A DNA stretch of 64,000 nucleotides from Evernia prunastri (GCA_003184365.1 NKYR01000012.1:364721-428720); one strand, 5' to 3'. Counted from the first letter of the stretch, positions 21,861-32,690 are shown. Notes: generated by a model not told the origin, from the sequence alone. Numbers and translations are program-made.

Positions 21861-22815
21861 TGTTTGTTGAGATATAACGATTCGACGAAGAAATGGGCGG
21901 TGGATGCTGACTGGTGGTCTTGTAGGTAGTGTTGTCTGTCAATCAAAGAAGAGGGAGAGCTGATGGGATTGCGTCTGCCTGAGAGTCTGACAAGTCCGCG
22001 TTTCCCGAATTTGTGGCCGAGTCTTGGCGGTGGTGAGCCGCAGCCGCCACCACCGCGTTGGGCTTCGAGCGCGTGTCGACTTGGCGAACATCAACAAAGA
22101 ACCTCTTCAGGAACTGCATGCGACGAAGGTTCTTCATTCCAAACGCTGACCTTCTCACAAGCATAAGAGTACTACTCAAAACATCTTCGAGCCTACGGAG
22201 CAAGGATCCTAAATGCCTGATACCACGAGAACTGCCGCCGCGAAGAGCAGGCTTGAGTCACCATTCAGCGCCAGACATCAACGCAGGTGGAGGAACTGCC
22301 CTTCGAGCAGGAAGAATCGCGAAGCGCGGTGACAAATACCATCAATAGGAAAGGATTGGGTGAATGAGATTGTTGGAGTCGAATCAAATTTCGATCAATA
22401 GGAATTGAATAAACCAACAATAGCTTGGTGAATACCGTCAATACTAGGCGAAGGAGTGAATAGCTTCAAGCTCACAGCGTGAAAGAAAAGACCAACCTCC
22501 ACTTTTACACTAGCGCCAAATTGTGAGCTTTCCTCCTATTTAATTCATTCCAAGTCTTCCACCTTCTCTACGTTTACAACATCTACACCATACTCACACT
22601 TCGCTTCATTCCAATCATACAGCTTCTGGCAAGCAATCCTTCCACTTACACATCTTTAATCTACAGCTTCTGGCAAGTTCACCATTACCGTAACCATTTT
22701 CAACACCTCTGCTTCCAGCAAGCTTCACTCCGATCCGTCCAACTAATACACGGCTTCACCACCCAACCAACTAAGCCCAACCACCTAAAAAAAAATACCA
22801 GCAACACTCGAAAGC
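21861..22815. promoter_or_regulatory. divergent promoter region between the Sna3-like and SUN genes
   Basis: 955 bases between two divergent starts. The 5' leader of the SUN gene repeats tacagcttctggcaag (near 22618 and 22666) in a CT/CA-rich context. Short frames (for example 21943-22203 on the minus strand) have no domain and are not called. Confidence 0.4.
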
Positions 22816-24381
22816 ATGTCTACCGCTGGAGATCGTCGCGTCACCCGCTCTGGCTCAAAGGCACGCTCAACTGGAGCTGCGTCGACCGGTGCCCCCTCCG
22901 TAGCTGCCTCCAGCCGCGGACGTTCTCGCCGTGCCGGCTCTGCAGCGCCACTGGCAGAAGACGACAAGCCGGCGGTTGGCAGCCAGGTAACTCGTGCCTA
23001 TGGCACCGAGGGCAAGTCAGCACAAGCGCAGCTTTTGTCTGCCCAAGTTGGCATGAACCAAGCCATCAACCCTATCGCCAACGCTGTTTCCAGAGCTCAA
23101 GCTCCGGAGACTCCCAATGCCAACACTTCGGGTAGGCTTCCAACGCTCTCCGAGGAGCCGGAAGGCAGCCAAGGGCGCGCGCAGTCCTCCGCGGATCGCA
23201 CGCCTTATGTCATCGAGCGTCGCCGCTATTCTATCGATAGCAACCAGAATGCGCCGACCACACACCAGAGCTTCTTCTCTAGGTATTTCTGGGGTCCCCG
23301 TCGCGACGTATTCAATCCGGAAGAACCACAGCGTCCATCCAATGACGCTATCGAAAACAACATCCCAGCGCATATCAACGATCTGGATGAGCTACGATTC
23401 AACGGCTTTGCACCTCAGCCGAGACTGTACCGCTTCATATATCCCTGGTCTTGGGCCGTGTTGGTGAGAGACGCGCTGCTCGTTCTTCTGCTTTTGCTCG
23501 GACTCCTCTGGACGTACGAGGTCAGCCGTACCTCACTTTTTGGATTTGGCAGCAAATCCGAACTCTCGAAAGGCGTCAACGACACAAAATTATTTCAACT
23601 ACTTCATCAACGTGTCGGCAAGGTTGAACAAGACATGCAGGACCTCACGCTTGATTCTACATCCGTCCACGCTACTACGCCTAAGCACCAGGTCAACTGG
23701 TTTACTCTTGGTTTCGGTACCGGCATCGACCTTTACCTCTCATCACCGACAGTTTCAGAATGCGATCCGTACTGGACTCCGGATACGTGGCCTTGGTCCA
23801 TGTTCAAGTCTCAGGCCTGTCCACAGGTTTCACTATCGGCACCGCAGTTCGCAGCCCTCAGCCCATGGACTGATCCGGTCGATGACGCCTGGTGCGCTCC
23901 ACCATCCAACGGGAAGCTCCAACTCGCCGTCGTCTTGTCTCGCGCCATCACGCCCACCGAACTGGTCGTAGAGCACGCCGCCAAGGACGAAATGCCGGTC
24001 GGTCTCATGGGCAGTTCGCCAAGAGAGGTCGAACTCTGGATTCAGATCCCCGACGACCGAACCCGTGCCGCCATTCGCGAGGCCATCACCATCATGGATC
24101 CGTCCTTGCTCGAGGAATCTTCCCCACAGGGCAAAACCCTTGGCGAGAAACAAGCCCTGCCGTTCGATTACGTCCCCGTCGGGCGTTGGGAGTACGACAT
24201 CCATACCAACCAGCGCGTGCAAACCTTCCTGGTGCCTCTGACTCTTGCCGATTATGGCGTGAGCACGGACCGGGTCGCCGTCCGGGTCAATTCCAACTGG
24301 GGCAACGTCAAGTTCACATGCCTGGCTCGCCTGCGCTTGTACGGGGATGACACCTCGGGTATCGTGGAGAGATTGGATTGA
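22816..24381 (+). CDS. SUN (Sad1/UNC-84) domain inner nuclear membrane protein
   Basis: Single exon, 521 aa. The N-terminal third is Ser/Arg/Ala-rich and basic, as in nucleoplasmic tails that contact chromatin or the spindle pole body. A single membrane helix lies at about residues 213-236 (WAVLVRDALLVLLLLLGLLW). A short linker leads to the SUN domain (about 285-521): GFGTGIDLYLSSPTV, PWTDPVDDAWCAPPSNGKLQ, LAVVLSRAITPTELVVEHA, WEYDIHTNQRVQTFLVP and the terminal VRVNSNWGNVKFTCLARLRL. Known role: the SUN half of the LINC bridge across the nuclear envelope; in fungi Sad1-type proteins anchor the spindle pole body and telomeres. Being intronless at this length is unremarkable. Confidence 0.92.
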   Translation: MSTAGDRRVTRSGSKARSTGAASTGAPSVAASSRGRSRRAGSAAPLAEDDKPAVGSQVTRAYGTEGKSAQAQLLSAQVGMNQAINPIANAVSRAQAPETPNANTSGRLPTLSEEPEGSQGRAQSSADRTPYVIERRRYSIDSNQNAPTTHQSFFSRYFWGPRRDVFNPEEPQRPSNDAIENNIPAHINDLDELRFNGFAPQPRLYRFIYPWSWAVLVRDALLVLLLLLGLLWTYEVSRTSLFGFGSKSELSKGVNDTKLFQLLHQRVGKVEQDMQDLTLDSTSVHATTPKHQVNWFTLGFGTGIDLYLSSPTVSECDPYWTPDTWPWSMFKSQACPQVSLSAPQFAALSPWTDPVDDAWCAPPSNGKLQLAVVLSRAITPTELVVEHAAKDEMPVGLMGSSPREVELWIQIPDDRTRAAIREAITIMDPSLLEESSPQGKTLGEKQALPFDYVPVGRWEYDIHTNQRVQTFLVPLTLADYGVSTDRVAVRVNSNWGNVKFTCLARLRLYGDDTSGIVERLD

Positions 24382-24705
24382 TGGACGGGCGCAGTGGAAC
24401 TGAAGGGGGGGTGTCCTTATCGGTTGTTGGGGAATAATGTCAAAAACCATGTTACGAGAGATCATCAAAGGAAGGCAGCGTTGATCATGTTACGAGATGA
24501 TGATGTAGCATAGCGATTACCAGCATAGATCTATGTTCCAATAACAGCCACAGAAGTATTCTATGCTCAAAGGGGGTATCTTACTCTTACATCCCGCCGA
24601 ACGCATGCATGTCGTTAACCACACCGCCACGCAAAAGATTTGAAAAATCATTGAGGGATATCATCGAACCAAATCAAACCCCCAAAACACCATCCATCCA
24701 TTCGT
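24382..24705. other. intergenic between convergent genes, nothing seen
   Basis: 324 bases of 3' regions; no extra gene recognised. Confidence 0.45.
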
Positions 24706-26247
24706 TCAATTCCCCCTCAAACCAGTAACGCTACTGACATCGCTCTCCAACCGCTGACTCGTCCTCCGACTCGTGAATCGCTCCAACCTCGCATCCCCCT
24801 TCTTCAAACTGCCCAACCCCCCCTTGAACCGCTCGACCTTGGACTCCCTCTCCCTCTCCCCCCTGCCGAGATCCCCCAAACCGACAACGCCCCCGTTCCC
24901 AACCCCATCAAGACCGCCGCCCTTCCGGGGCAGCAATTCCTGGGCGCCCGTGGCGGAGCGCCAGAGGTTGCGGCAGGCGGTCTGGGACGTGACGACGTAG
25001 ACGAGGGCGTTCCAGAAGCCCTGGAGGGGCAGGACGAGGGACTCGGTGTAGTTGAGGCCGAAGCTGTAGCGGTCCGGGTGGGCGAGGGCGTCGAGGCGGT
25101 TCACGCTCGAGGGCAGCCAGGAGATGAGCAGGGCGCAGAAGAAGAGGAAGGCGACGCGCGCGTAGAGCCAAGCTTCCGGATCCGTCTCGCTCATCAGGGC
25201 GGCGTGCCGGGTTAAGGTGCGCACGCGGAAGATGTCCGGCGCCGCCCCCGGGTGGTGGTGCTGGTGGTGCGGGTCCCGGCCGACTTCCACGTTGACGCTG
25301 TAGGGGTCGAAGCCGCCGCTTTGGTCGGTTTCCGTGCCCGGGATCGCGATTTCGGCGTTGGGGTTGGTTTTGTTGTCGGGCTGGAGGGAGGAGTCGCGGC
25401 GGGCGTAGGTGGTGACGTCGACTTCGGTGGTGACGGTGCCTTCGAAGGGGTTCTCGTTGAAGGGGTTGAAGAGGCCTTGGAGTTGATGCCGGTTCTTCCA
25501 GACTTTGCGGAAAGCCATGAGGTAGATGATCCCGGCGAAGAGGAGTGCAACCCTGGTTTGAAACGCGATCAGGGTTTGTATGTGTGTGCAAAAAGAAGGC
25601 TTGGGCTTACCACACGACGCCATAGAGAGTTGCGACACGCAAAAAATCCCATTGAGGGGAGACCCAGCACCAGAGCTCACCGAACGTCAGCTATTGCTTT
25701 TTTGAGATTGGTACTCTGTACTCACTAGAGCTGGGCCATAAATCTTTCCTTTGCTCTTGGTGCTGACGAAGAGGTACACGAAGGCGGGTATGAAGGAGCA
25801 TCCATAGCATCCGAGGAAATACTTCCACTCCTGCCTGCGCATGCGCTCCGTGGTCCACCCACGGAACAAGGCGAGGTAAACGTTGAAGCCCATGCACAAA
25901 GCCCAGAGGGTATCCACTCCGAGGAACCTACACTGGGAGTTAAGTGCTGTAAGGAGAAGCATTGGAGGTCTGGTCCCCACGTACCACTGTATGGCGAAAG
26001 CCTGGAACTGGCATAGCGACGAATTCTGGCCTGCGGAAACGCCGTCTTCTGCAATCAAAGCTGCAATGTTCATGCCCAGGTTACTGAAGGATGCGAAGAA
26101 GAAGAGGCGGTTGATGGGTTTGTCGAAGCCTCTTCCCAGGAGAAAGGTGGAGAGGATGAAGAGAATGCCAAGGAGAGAGAGGATGGATGTGACCCTTTCA
26201 GTTATCATCATTGCATTGACCTGGCTGGGGGTTGCTTTCACGGCCAT
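24706..26247 (-). CDS. cAMP receptor-like G-protein-coupled receptor
   Basis: Four exons on the minus strand (26247-25985, 25927-25726, 25690-25611, 25552-24706) give 463 aa. Seven hydrophobic segments are visible: ITERVTSILSLLGILFILST, INRLFFFASFSNLGMNIAAL, a third around QFQAFAIQWFLGVDTLWALC, a fourth in FLGCYGCSFIPAFVYLFV, a fifth in FLRVATLYGVVWVALLFAGI, then VAFLFFCALLISWLPSSVNR and LVLPLQGFWNALVYVVTS after a long third loop. Arrangement and motifs (GRGFDKPINRLFFF; SWLPSSVNRL; GFWNALVY) match the fungal Dicty_CAR/GprH-type receptors. Known role: nutrient or cAMP-type sensing to heterotrimeric G proteins. The C-terminal tail is Ser/Arg-rich with possible phosphosites. Exons are joined at residues that restore family text (QWFLGVD, ALLTFGELWCWVSPQWDFLR). 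Confidence 0.9.
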
Positions 26248-26358
26248 GATGGGCGAGCAGGGAGTGAGACGATGAGAGAGTGCTTGAAAGGATCAAGTCA
26301 GTTGTAGGGATGGCGTTATGGTATGGTGGGATGTATTCCCCGTTTCAATCGAGGGTAA

Positions 26359-26520
26359 TTATGATGCTGTGGATGACAGAGGATACTCTTGGATGAGGGC
26401 ACTCTTGAAACATCGAGCAGCATCCAAGGCAGCTATGTCATTTTTTAACAGGGAAGGGGAGTTTGCTTGAGTAAGGAAAGGTGAGAGAGCGAAGAAGAGA
26501 AGGAAGCAGTGCGACCACAT
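26359..26520 (-). other. short ORF (53 codons) with signal-peptide-like start, upstream of the GPCR
   Basis: MWSHCFLLFFALSPFLTQAN followed by 33 polar residues and a stop. It lies on the GPCR strand about 110 bp before the GPCR start, so it may be a leader uORF rather than a gene. No homology recognised. Confidence 0.2.
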
Positions 26521-28733
26521 TTTCCAATTTCCGCTAAGAAAGGGACAGAGCAGGGAGCGGGGCACGGGTGTAGAGACTAAAAGAGAGAGAGAGAGAGCGT
26601 CCATGTTTCTTACGTACGTCTATACTGGATGAGACAGGAGACAGGTGCCCTTGCAGGCTAGCCTGCAAGGGCAGCACGCCAATGTCAACATGTCACTTGT
26701 CACTTGTTAGACTTAGATTGTATTGTATTATTGATGGTAACCAATGGCAAAAGGGCGGGAAGTGTAATCTATTCCTTGACCGATTCAATTCATCCTTATT
26801 TGTTTTCAAAAGTGTTAAGCTTGAGGCTGATGATGGATGATTATTGATGGTGCAAGCAACGGAGATGGAGATGTAACCAAAAACCGGGGCTAGTGTACTA
26901 GTCTGTATCTAAAGTACATGGCTCCAATGTCGATCCAAAGTATGCTATATTAATTTTATGAATTGTATGAATGGAAAAAGTTTATCGAAACATCTCCACC
27001 AATAGGAACATCTTGCCCCATGTTTATATCCCGACCACCTGGCTAAAGTACACTACCTACACTCTGCAGTCTAGACTCTCCACATTATTATGATTGAAAC
27101 GTGCCACGTGAATGACGCAGTAGTCTGCCCGCTGCATCCTGCATCCTGCCCATCACCGCTTCTTTTACCTATCTACCTACTGTATATTGGCGAGTAAAGT
27201 AATAAGTAGTATTGGGACGAATGTTTCACCTTCCCGACAGCCACCGTCTTGAGCCTCCCCCCTCGGCGCAGGGGGGATCTCCATATCTTCCTTTCTTCAT
27301 TTCTCCTCATGAATAATAGCAAAGAACCAGCTGAACAGCATTTACATTCGGCTTCGAAAAGATGACGTCCAAGCTAGAAGAGAGCAACGGGAGTGTCCCT
27401 GTGCCGCCTACTAGACCCTGTTAACGCCGGCCGAGCGAATCCTCTGCCCTAACTTTTCCAAGCAGTCAAGAGTCAAATTCAACCCCATTTAGGCGGTTGC
27501 GGCCGTCTTACAAGTCTTGTACCAGTATCAGCAGGTATTAAAGTTCAGCCGGGCGAAGGGGCCGCCAAGTGACCCAGGCCACCTGCGGGTTCTGCACCGA
27601 TTGATGCAACCATTATCCTTCAAAGAGCGCGCAGTACATAGAAACGAAGACTTATGGGGACCAACGATGAAGAGTAGGTAGCATGAGTTGCTACTCGCAG
27701 TAAATCGTTGTTGCTGCAAGGCGGGGTTGTGTGTCCAATATGTACGAATAAGATGGTGAGATACGCGCGCGACGTTGCATCGGCCACAGATAGGTAGGTA
27801 GTAACCCGGTTCTTGGAGCCTAATAAAAGTGACCAAGGTGGGACGCCTAAGAGAAAAACTAGGCGGACGGCCATGCTCGACTGCCTCCGAGCTGAATGAC
27901 CTACCTTGCCCATCTGCGCGATATATAGATCGGAGCTGACCTTGCATACGTGAAAAGTCGTCAGCTCCCCCGGGCCAAAGGATGGGTGGGCGTTGCGATG
28001 CAACCACAAGAGAGCCTTGGCGCACCGCACCGTGGTAATGATTCTCAACCTCAACCAGACCGCGATCAACGATTTGAGCACAGACCTAGAGGGTAGCCGA
28101 AGGATGGGCAACTTCAAAGAGACACAAATACTAGGTATCATTGTGGCTCACCAGGTCGAATCGCTAGCTTTGCCGAGCCGCATTGCGCACGTTTGAGAAG
28201 GACCAAGCCTCAAGGAGAGCGGAAAGTGCGCACGTGATGCCATCGAGATCTTGGGAGCCCGACCCGAATATTAGCGTTTGAGAAGATTATGATTACGTGT
28301 TTCCGTTGCGGTGGAAGGAAGCCGTTCTTTTTGCTGACTCTGTGATCCCGCGTGAGATGTCACCTCATGGATGTATGCACCGGCCTTCGATGACGGGTTT
28401 TCGCACACACATCTCTATCATCCTAGCCTTCCTCATATTGGGGATTACATGGGCGCCATGAAATCACTACGGCCATTCGAATCGGAATAATTGCCCTATC
28501 CTGCTTACTTTACAGCATGCTGCCTACAGGATTTACGTCACATCAAAAGTACACAAGAACCCCGGTAGACTGTTGCGTTAACTGGGCATCAGAGCAGTGG
28601 AGGTACAATCAATGGTCTTCATTCAGAGAGAAAGCACACCTTTCACTCTAATTACCTATTAATAGGTATTCCTGCCTTCACTGGTCCTTATTCCTTATTT
28701 TCACCGTTCCATGATTCCCTCGTCGTCGTCCCA
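26521..28733. other. gene-poor stretch of 2.2 kb
   Basis: No convincing gene. It contains the perfect palindrome at 26646-26673 and short frames at 27528-28141 on the minus strand with no family signature. Confidence 0.45.
26646..26673. repeat. 28-nt perfect palindrome
   Basis: The half TGCCCTTGCAGGCT at 26646-26659 is followed without a spacer by its exact reverse complement. The flanking bases (g and g) no longer pair. Confidence 0.9.
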
Positions 28734-30083
28734 CTACTGCAGATTAAGCGTACCATCCGCTCTCATCCACAGGCGATATACCTCCCAGCACTCACTGTAC
28801 CAATAGCTGCGGCAGTCATTAATGGAGACTTCGGGGGTTTGGTATGCATCTGGCGGAACAATGGTGGCTGAGACCTGCTTGGCGATATGCTCCCACGTCT
28901 CGCCTTGCCCCCGCAATCTTTGCACCAGCTCCTTGCGCTCGGGTGTCCATGAATGGGGGTATGGTACAGGAGTGGGATAGGCAAAAGCATCCTCGAACTG
29001 AAGCCACCATTGCAAGCACTCGCCCGCTTTTCTCCGGCCTAGTCCCGTTACTTTGGCAAGCTCTACCGACATGTGTTGCCAGTTCTTGCCAGCGGCGCGG
29101 AGCTGGCGTAGCTGCTTGATCTCGTCCTCAGTCCAGATTTCTGTGGACTTTTCAGGCGCATACTTAAAGTTCTGTGTCCACATCTGGCGACACGCCCTAG
29201 TAGAACGCTCCTCGAAATATTCGCTGATGATGTCCCACTTTAGGTCGACTTTTTCTGTACCAAACGCTGCGAGGAGCTGCTCTTCGCTGGGCGTCCAGTA
29301 CAATATCGTTTTGTCCTTTTTGCTGGCATGTGTACGGTATCTCTCTCTGCAGTCTCGGCCGCCGAAAAAGTCTGCGATATAGGCCCATGAGTGTCCTTCC
29401 TTTTTGAGTCCGAGGATCTCCTTGTCTTCCTCCTCGGAAAACTCGCCCATAACGCTCCGTGAGTGTTCTTGCTGTTCGGGTGTAGATATCTCCTTGTCTT
29501 CCTCCTCGGAGAACTCGCCCACGGCGCTCCGTGAGTGCCCTTGCTGCTTGGATGTGAGGATCTCCTCGTCTTCCTCCTCGGAGAACTCGCCCATGGCGCT
29601 TCGTGAGTGCCCTTGCTGCTTGGATGTAAGGATCTCCTCGTCTTCTTTCTCGGAAAATTCGCCCATGGCGCTCCGTGAGTGCCCTTGCTGCTTGGATGTG
29701 AGGATCTCCTCGTCTTCTTTCTCGAAAAACTCGCCCATAGCGTTCGGTGAGTGCCCTTGCTGTTCGGGTGTAGGTATCTCCTTATTTTCCTCCTCGGAAA
29801 GATTGTCCATAACGTTCCATGAATATCCTTGCTGTTCGGGTGTAGAGATCTCCTTGTCTTTTTCCTTGGAAATCTCGTCTATGACACTCCATGCGTGTTC
29901 TGCCTGTTTGGATGTGGAATTTTCCTGATCTTCATCCTCGGAAACCTTGTCTATGCTGCTCTTCAATGTATTATATCTCTCTCTGCAGTTTCGGCCGCCG
30001 AAAAAGGTTTCGACAAAATCCCATGGGTATTGTTTTTGGAGCATGAGGAGCATCCTGTCCTCCTCCTTGGAAAACTTGTCCAT
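28734..30083 (-). CDS. multi-Myb/SANT protein with seven tandem half-domain repeats
   Basis: Single exon, 449 aa. Myb/SANT-like modules: residues 3-37 (FSKEEDRMLLMLQKQYPWDF then FFGGRNCRERY), 215-251 (FSEEEDKEILGLKKEGHSWA then FFGGRDCRERY), 263-306 (WTPSEEQLLAAF, TRACRQMWTQNF), 317-363 (WTEDEIKQLRQLRAAGKNW, GECLQWWLQF) and 379-436 (WTPERKELVQRLRGQGETW, DCRSYWYSECW). Between the first two lie seven 24-residue repeats (47-214) of the form FSEEEDEEILTSKQQGHS + RSAMGE, each matching only the first half of the module. Likely a DNA-binding or chromatin protein; the target is unknown. Five stacked modules of this spacing are unlike c-Myb (R2R3), and I do not recognise a named family. The frame is fully open, so the gene appears intact. 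Confidence 0.8.
   Translation of the reverse strand: MDKFSKEEDRMLLMLQKQYPWDFVETFFGGRNCRERYNTLKSSIDKVSEDEDQENSTSKQAEHAWSVIDEISKEKDKEISTPEQQGYSWNVMDNLSEEENKEIPTPEQQGHSPNAMGEFFEKEDEEILTSKQQGHSRSAMGEFSEKEDEEILTSKQQGHSRSAMGEFSEEEDEEILTSKQQGHSRSAVGEFSEEEDKEISTPEQQEHSRSVMGEFSEEEDKEILGLKKEGHSWAYIADFFGGRDCRERYRTHASKKDKTILYWTPSEEQLLAAFGTEKVDLKWDIISEYFEERSTRACRQMWTQNFKYAPEKSTEIWTEDEIKQLRQLRAAGKNWQHMSVELAKVTGLGRRKAGECLQWWLQFEDAFAYPTPVPYPHSWTPERKELVQRLRGQGETWEHIAKQVSATIVPPDAYQTPEVSINDCRSYWYSECWEVYRLWMRADGTLNLQ
29442..29945 (-). repeat. 7 x 72-bp coding minisatellite inside the multi-Myb gene
   Basis: Seven in-frame units of 72 bp (24 codons). The middle units (protein residues 119-190) are nearly identical and the outer ones are more diverged, as expected when the centre of an array turns over by unequal exchange or slippage. 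The consensus matches the first helix and turn of the Myb module that follows at residues 215-251. Confidence 0.9.
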
Positions 30084-31239
30084 CCCGCTGTTTATATCGT
30101 CAATAGTCTTGTGAAGAGACTGTAGATGAGGCTGTCTCAGTGACGGAAGACATCCACAATTGTGTGAGCACTCACGAGACTTTGTTTCGGCAGTGATGTG
30201 ACTAATGGCAAGGACTTAGTTATGCAATGTTGATGATAAGAATGAGGTCGGATAACGGGAGGTATTTCCACGATGTTTCTTTATGGATATAAAAAGAAGA
30301 AAGGCCCGCAATAGGTCAGTCTACTGCGCGTCCTCGTCTCACACTGACGGAAACCTTCGAGGCATCACAGTCCCATCAGTCCTAGTCAGATCTGATCAAT
30401 GTCACCGTTCTTGACTTTGTCAAAGTATGCAGGTGGTAGAATATTTGGTTGTTTTGGTCTCATACTAAAGGTGGCAGAGTACTCAGTCGCATCAAGGGCC
30501 TTGCGACTGAGTACTCTGCTACAATTAGTGCTACGGAGGAAAGAGCGACTACCTCTCTCCTGCCATCTGACACTCAAGACGCCGAGGCTTGGCGGTCACG
30601 TAAAGTACTCATTACCTTAACGCCGGAAACCAACATGCTGAGTCTCCATGCGGCGATCAAATATCTGCTGGAGACTAGAGCTGGGTACAGAGTTGAATAC
30701 AAGGCCTCTTAGACAGTCTAATCGTAAAGGACCAAAGACAGCAGATGACGATAGCGACAGGAAGGATTGAATCCCGCCAGATTTATCGACTTCGCACGAG
30801 ATGGAAGGTGCCTTCGAAGGACAATCTGAGCGGTCGAGAATTCGATTGAGTTAGGACTACTAACAACATCCGAAAATCTGTCTTCTCTGATGCAGATGAA
30901 TTGGCGAAACTGGATTTGTCGAGCGGACCATCTCTGAGGCACTTCCGATACGTATCTCATTGGTTATCATGCCAGCACTTTTGGCGATCCAGATCATCAT
31001 GGCTGGATATCTGTGACCTGACCCCCAGCCCATCTTTTCCACTAGCACATTTTTCGAGTCAGCATTCTCGATTATAGACCAAGATTTGAGCGTTGAGAAT
31101 AAAATGTACTCGAGAATGAAACGGTTGCAGGATGCTTCGGCAAATTGTCTTGCAACTCAGGAGGCAATTTCGAGGGGGGGGGAGATATATTGGAGAACAC
31201 CTTACTTGTTGCGCATGCTGATCCAGATTTCCATCTCTC
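30084..31239. other. intergenic with hairpin, no gene
   Basis: Short unrelated frames only. The hairpin at 30474-30519 is listed separately. Confidence 0.4.
30474..30519. repeat. perfect 18-bp inverted repeat with 10-nt loop
   Basis: GCAGAGTACTCAGTCGCA at 30474-30491 and its exact reverse complement at 30502-30519, loop tcaagggcct. No T-rich tail follows, so it is not a classic terminator; it could be an element end, a small RNA hairpin or chance. Confidence 0.75.
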
Positions 31240-31870
31240 CCGGAACCCATGCAGACTTTGAGGTAGTAGGGCAGGGGTTAGGTAGGAAGCCATAATTCGC
31301 TAGATATCGGAGAAGATAGTTGGCCACGGTGCGGCCAGAATTTCGAAGGCCAATTACCACCCATCTACTCCCTGTTCCGTGGAGGTCTTCAAGCTGCTGA
31401 GCTTCATGTTGAGCCCATGGACTGAGTCCGTGGAAAGTGGGCTTTCTAGTCATCTGGTACACCCAGTTATCCCCGCCTTGCGTCCTGCTGTGGGCAGAGT
31501 CCGTTCGGGGGAGACTGTTGCTGATCTCCTTCCAAGTACAGCCTCCTTAATCAAAGACTACTCCTCGCTTGAAGTCCAAAGCCACTGTTCTCGCGGGTGA
31601 TCACCAATGCGGTTGTGTTCTTTTGTGACAAGCCCGCGGGCTGCGATCTTTGAGCAGTCAGAAATCTCTTCGATGGCCAGTCCTCCGTGGCGGAGAGACA
31701 TCAGCCAGTCTATGTCCGCGTCAGACCATGATATCCTAGACTTCCGAGCATTTTGAACTAGGATACCGGAACCGTGTGTCGAGCTGCTGCTGATGGATCC
31801 TGGGATATCGTCCTAGGATAAGGTTCCTTCATCTTCGCTCGATGAATCAGACCCGGGAAATCGGAGCACG
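31240..31870 (-). pseudogene. decayed multi-Myb gene
   Basis: Three successive Myb/SANT-like remnants are readable on the minus strand: ISWSDADIDWLMSLRHGG (about 31700), LWTSSEE-stop-SLIKE followed in another frame by GCTWKEISNSLPRTDSAH (about 31560-31500), and LSPWAQHEAQQLEDLHGTGS + RWVVIGLRNSGRTVANYLLR (about 31420-31300). An in-frame TAG in WTSSEE-x-SLIKE is one transition from CAG, and a frameshift follows it. Same strand and same domain type as the intact multi-Myb gene 1.2 kb away, so it is probably a relative in decay. Confidence 0.7.
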
Positions 31871-31889
31871 TTGAATGCAAACTTGGTCC

Positions 31890-32690
31890 ATGCTTCAAAT
31901 CAATCGAACTCTTTTATAGGTACCACTAAGTTCTGTGAGACACCCAGGGCAGAAGACGATTCAAGACCACGGTCTTCTGAATCAGTAGCAAGTAAGTTGT
32001 GGACGCAGCGGCGGCAAAGCGTTGCTGATGTCGACCATAGACATACGGTCTTCGATCCGACATTCCAACCAGCATTGCGAAGACAGCTCAGATGTTCAAC
32101 GAGCATCTGTACGGTTTGTTCCCACCATGTGCGATAAGACGAGAATGCCTAATGAGTAGAGCCGGAGCAGAGGAGCAGGTTAAGTAGGATGCTTGGCTAC
32201 CGCAATTCTCACCAAGTACTCACCTCAGCAGGGGTGGCTTGCTTTGAGTTGCCGGTACCAGCCTAGGTAATACCATTGTCTCAACGCTGACCGTAGACTA
32301 TGAAGAGAACAGCGGGTGAACCAGCACCAGGATAGCAATGATCTTTGGTCATACCCGTGAGCATACAAAGTATAGACGCGGTCTCGGATGTATGTTGGGA
32401 GTAGAGTATGGCGGCGAAGATTGAGAGGTGCCAACAGAGGGTTACCTCGATCTTTTTCTTGTACAATGATGTCACAGTATTTAGCAAGTTTGAGTGTCAG
32501 ATCGTTGAAGTTATCTATTGAGCGTGGAAGTTATCACGCAAAGCGTTCGGCTCTATTCACAAATTCCCTGTCAATGTAGAGTCGGAACGGTTCAGTGATC
32601 AATATATCCTCGCAAACGCCAACTCTTGGGCAGTATGCCTTGATATCACAACAATCTTCTCGTTGTCTTGGTAGACGTGATCTTTCCCCA
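31890..32690 (-). pseudogene. relic of an unidentified protein-coding gene
   Basis: Minus-strand text stays protein-like with only a few stops: AYCPRVGVCEDILITEPFRL, LYIDREFVNRAERFA then a double stop, NFNDLTLKLAKYCDIIVQEK, LRRHTLLPTYIRDRVYTLYA, and further down EHLSCLRNAGWNVGSKTVCL. No family recognised. Transition-type stops suggest an old gene ruined by point mutation. It may have been part of the same locus as the Myb remnant. Confidence 0.4.

Noticed and set aside
24773..25728. Several Arg/Pro-rich or Val/Gly-rich frames overlapping the GPCR third loop and tail
   Set aside because: Antisense or shifted readings of a GC-rich exon; the GPCR frame has the helices and the splice joins.
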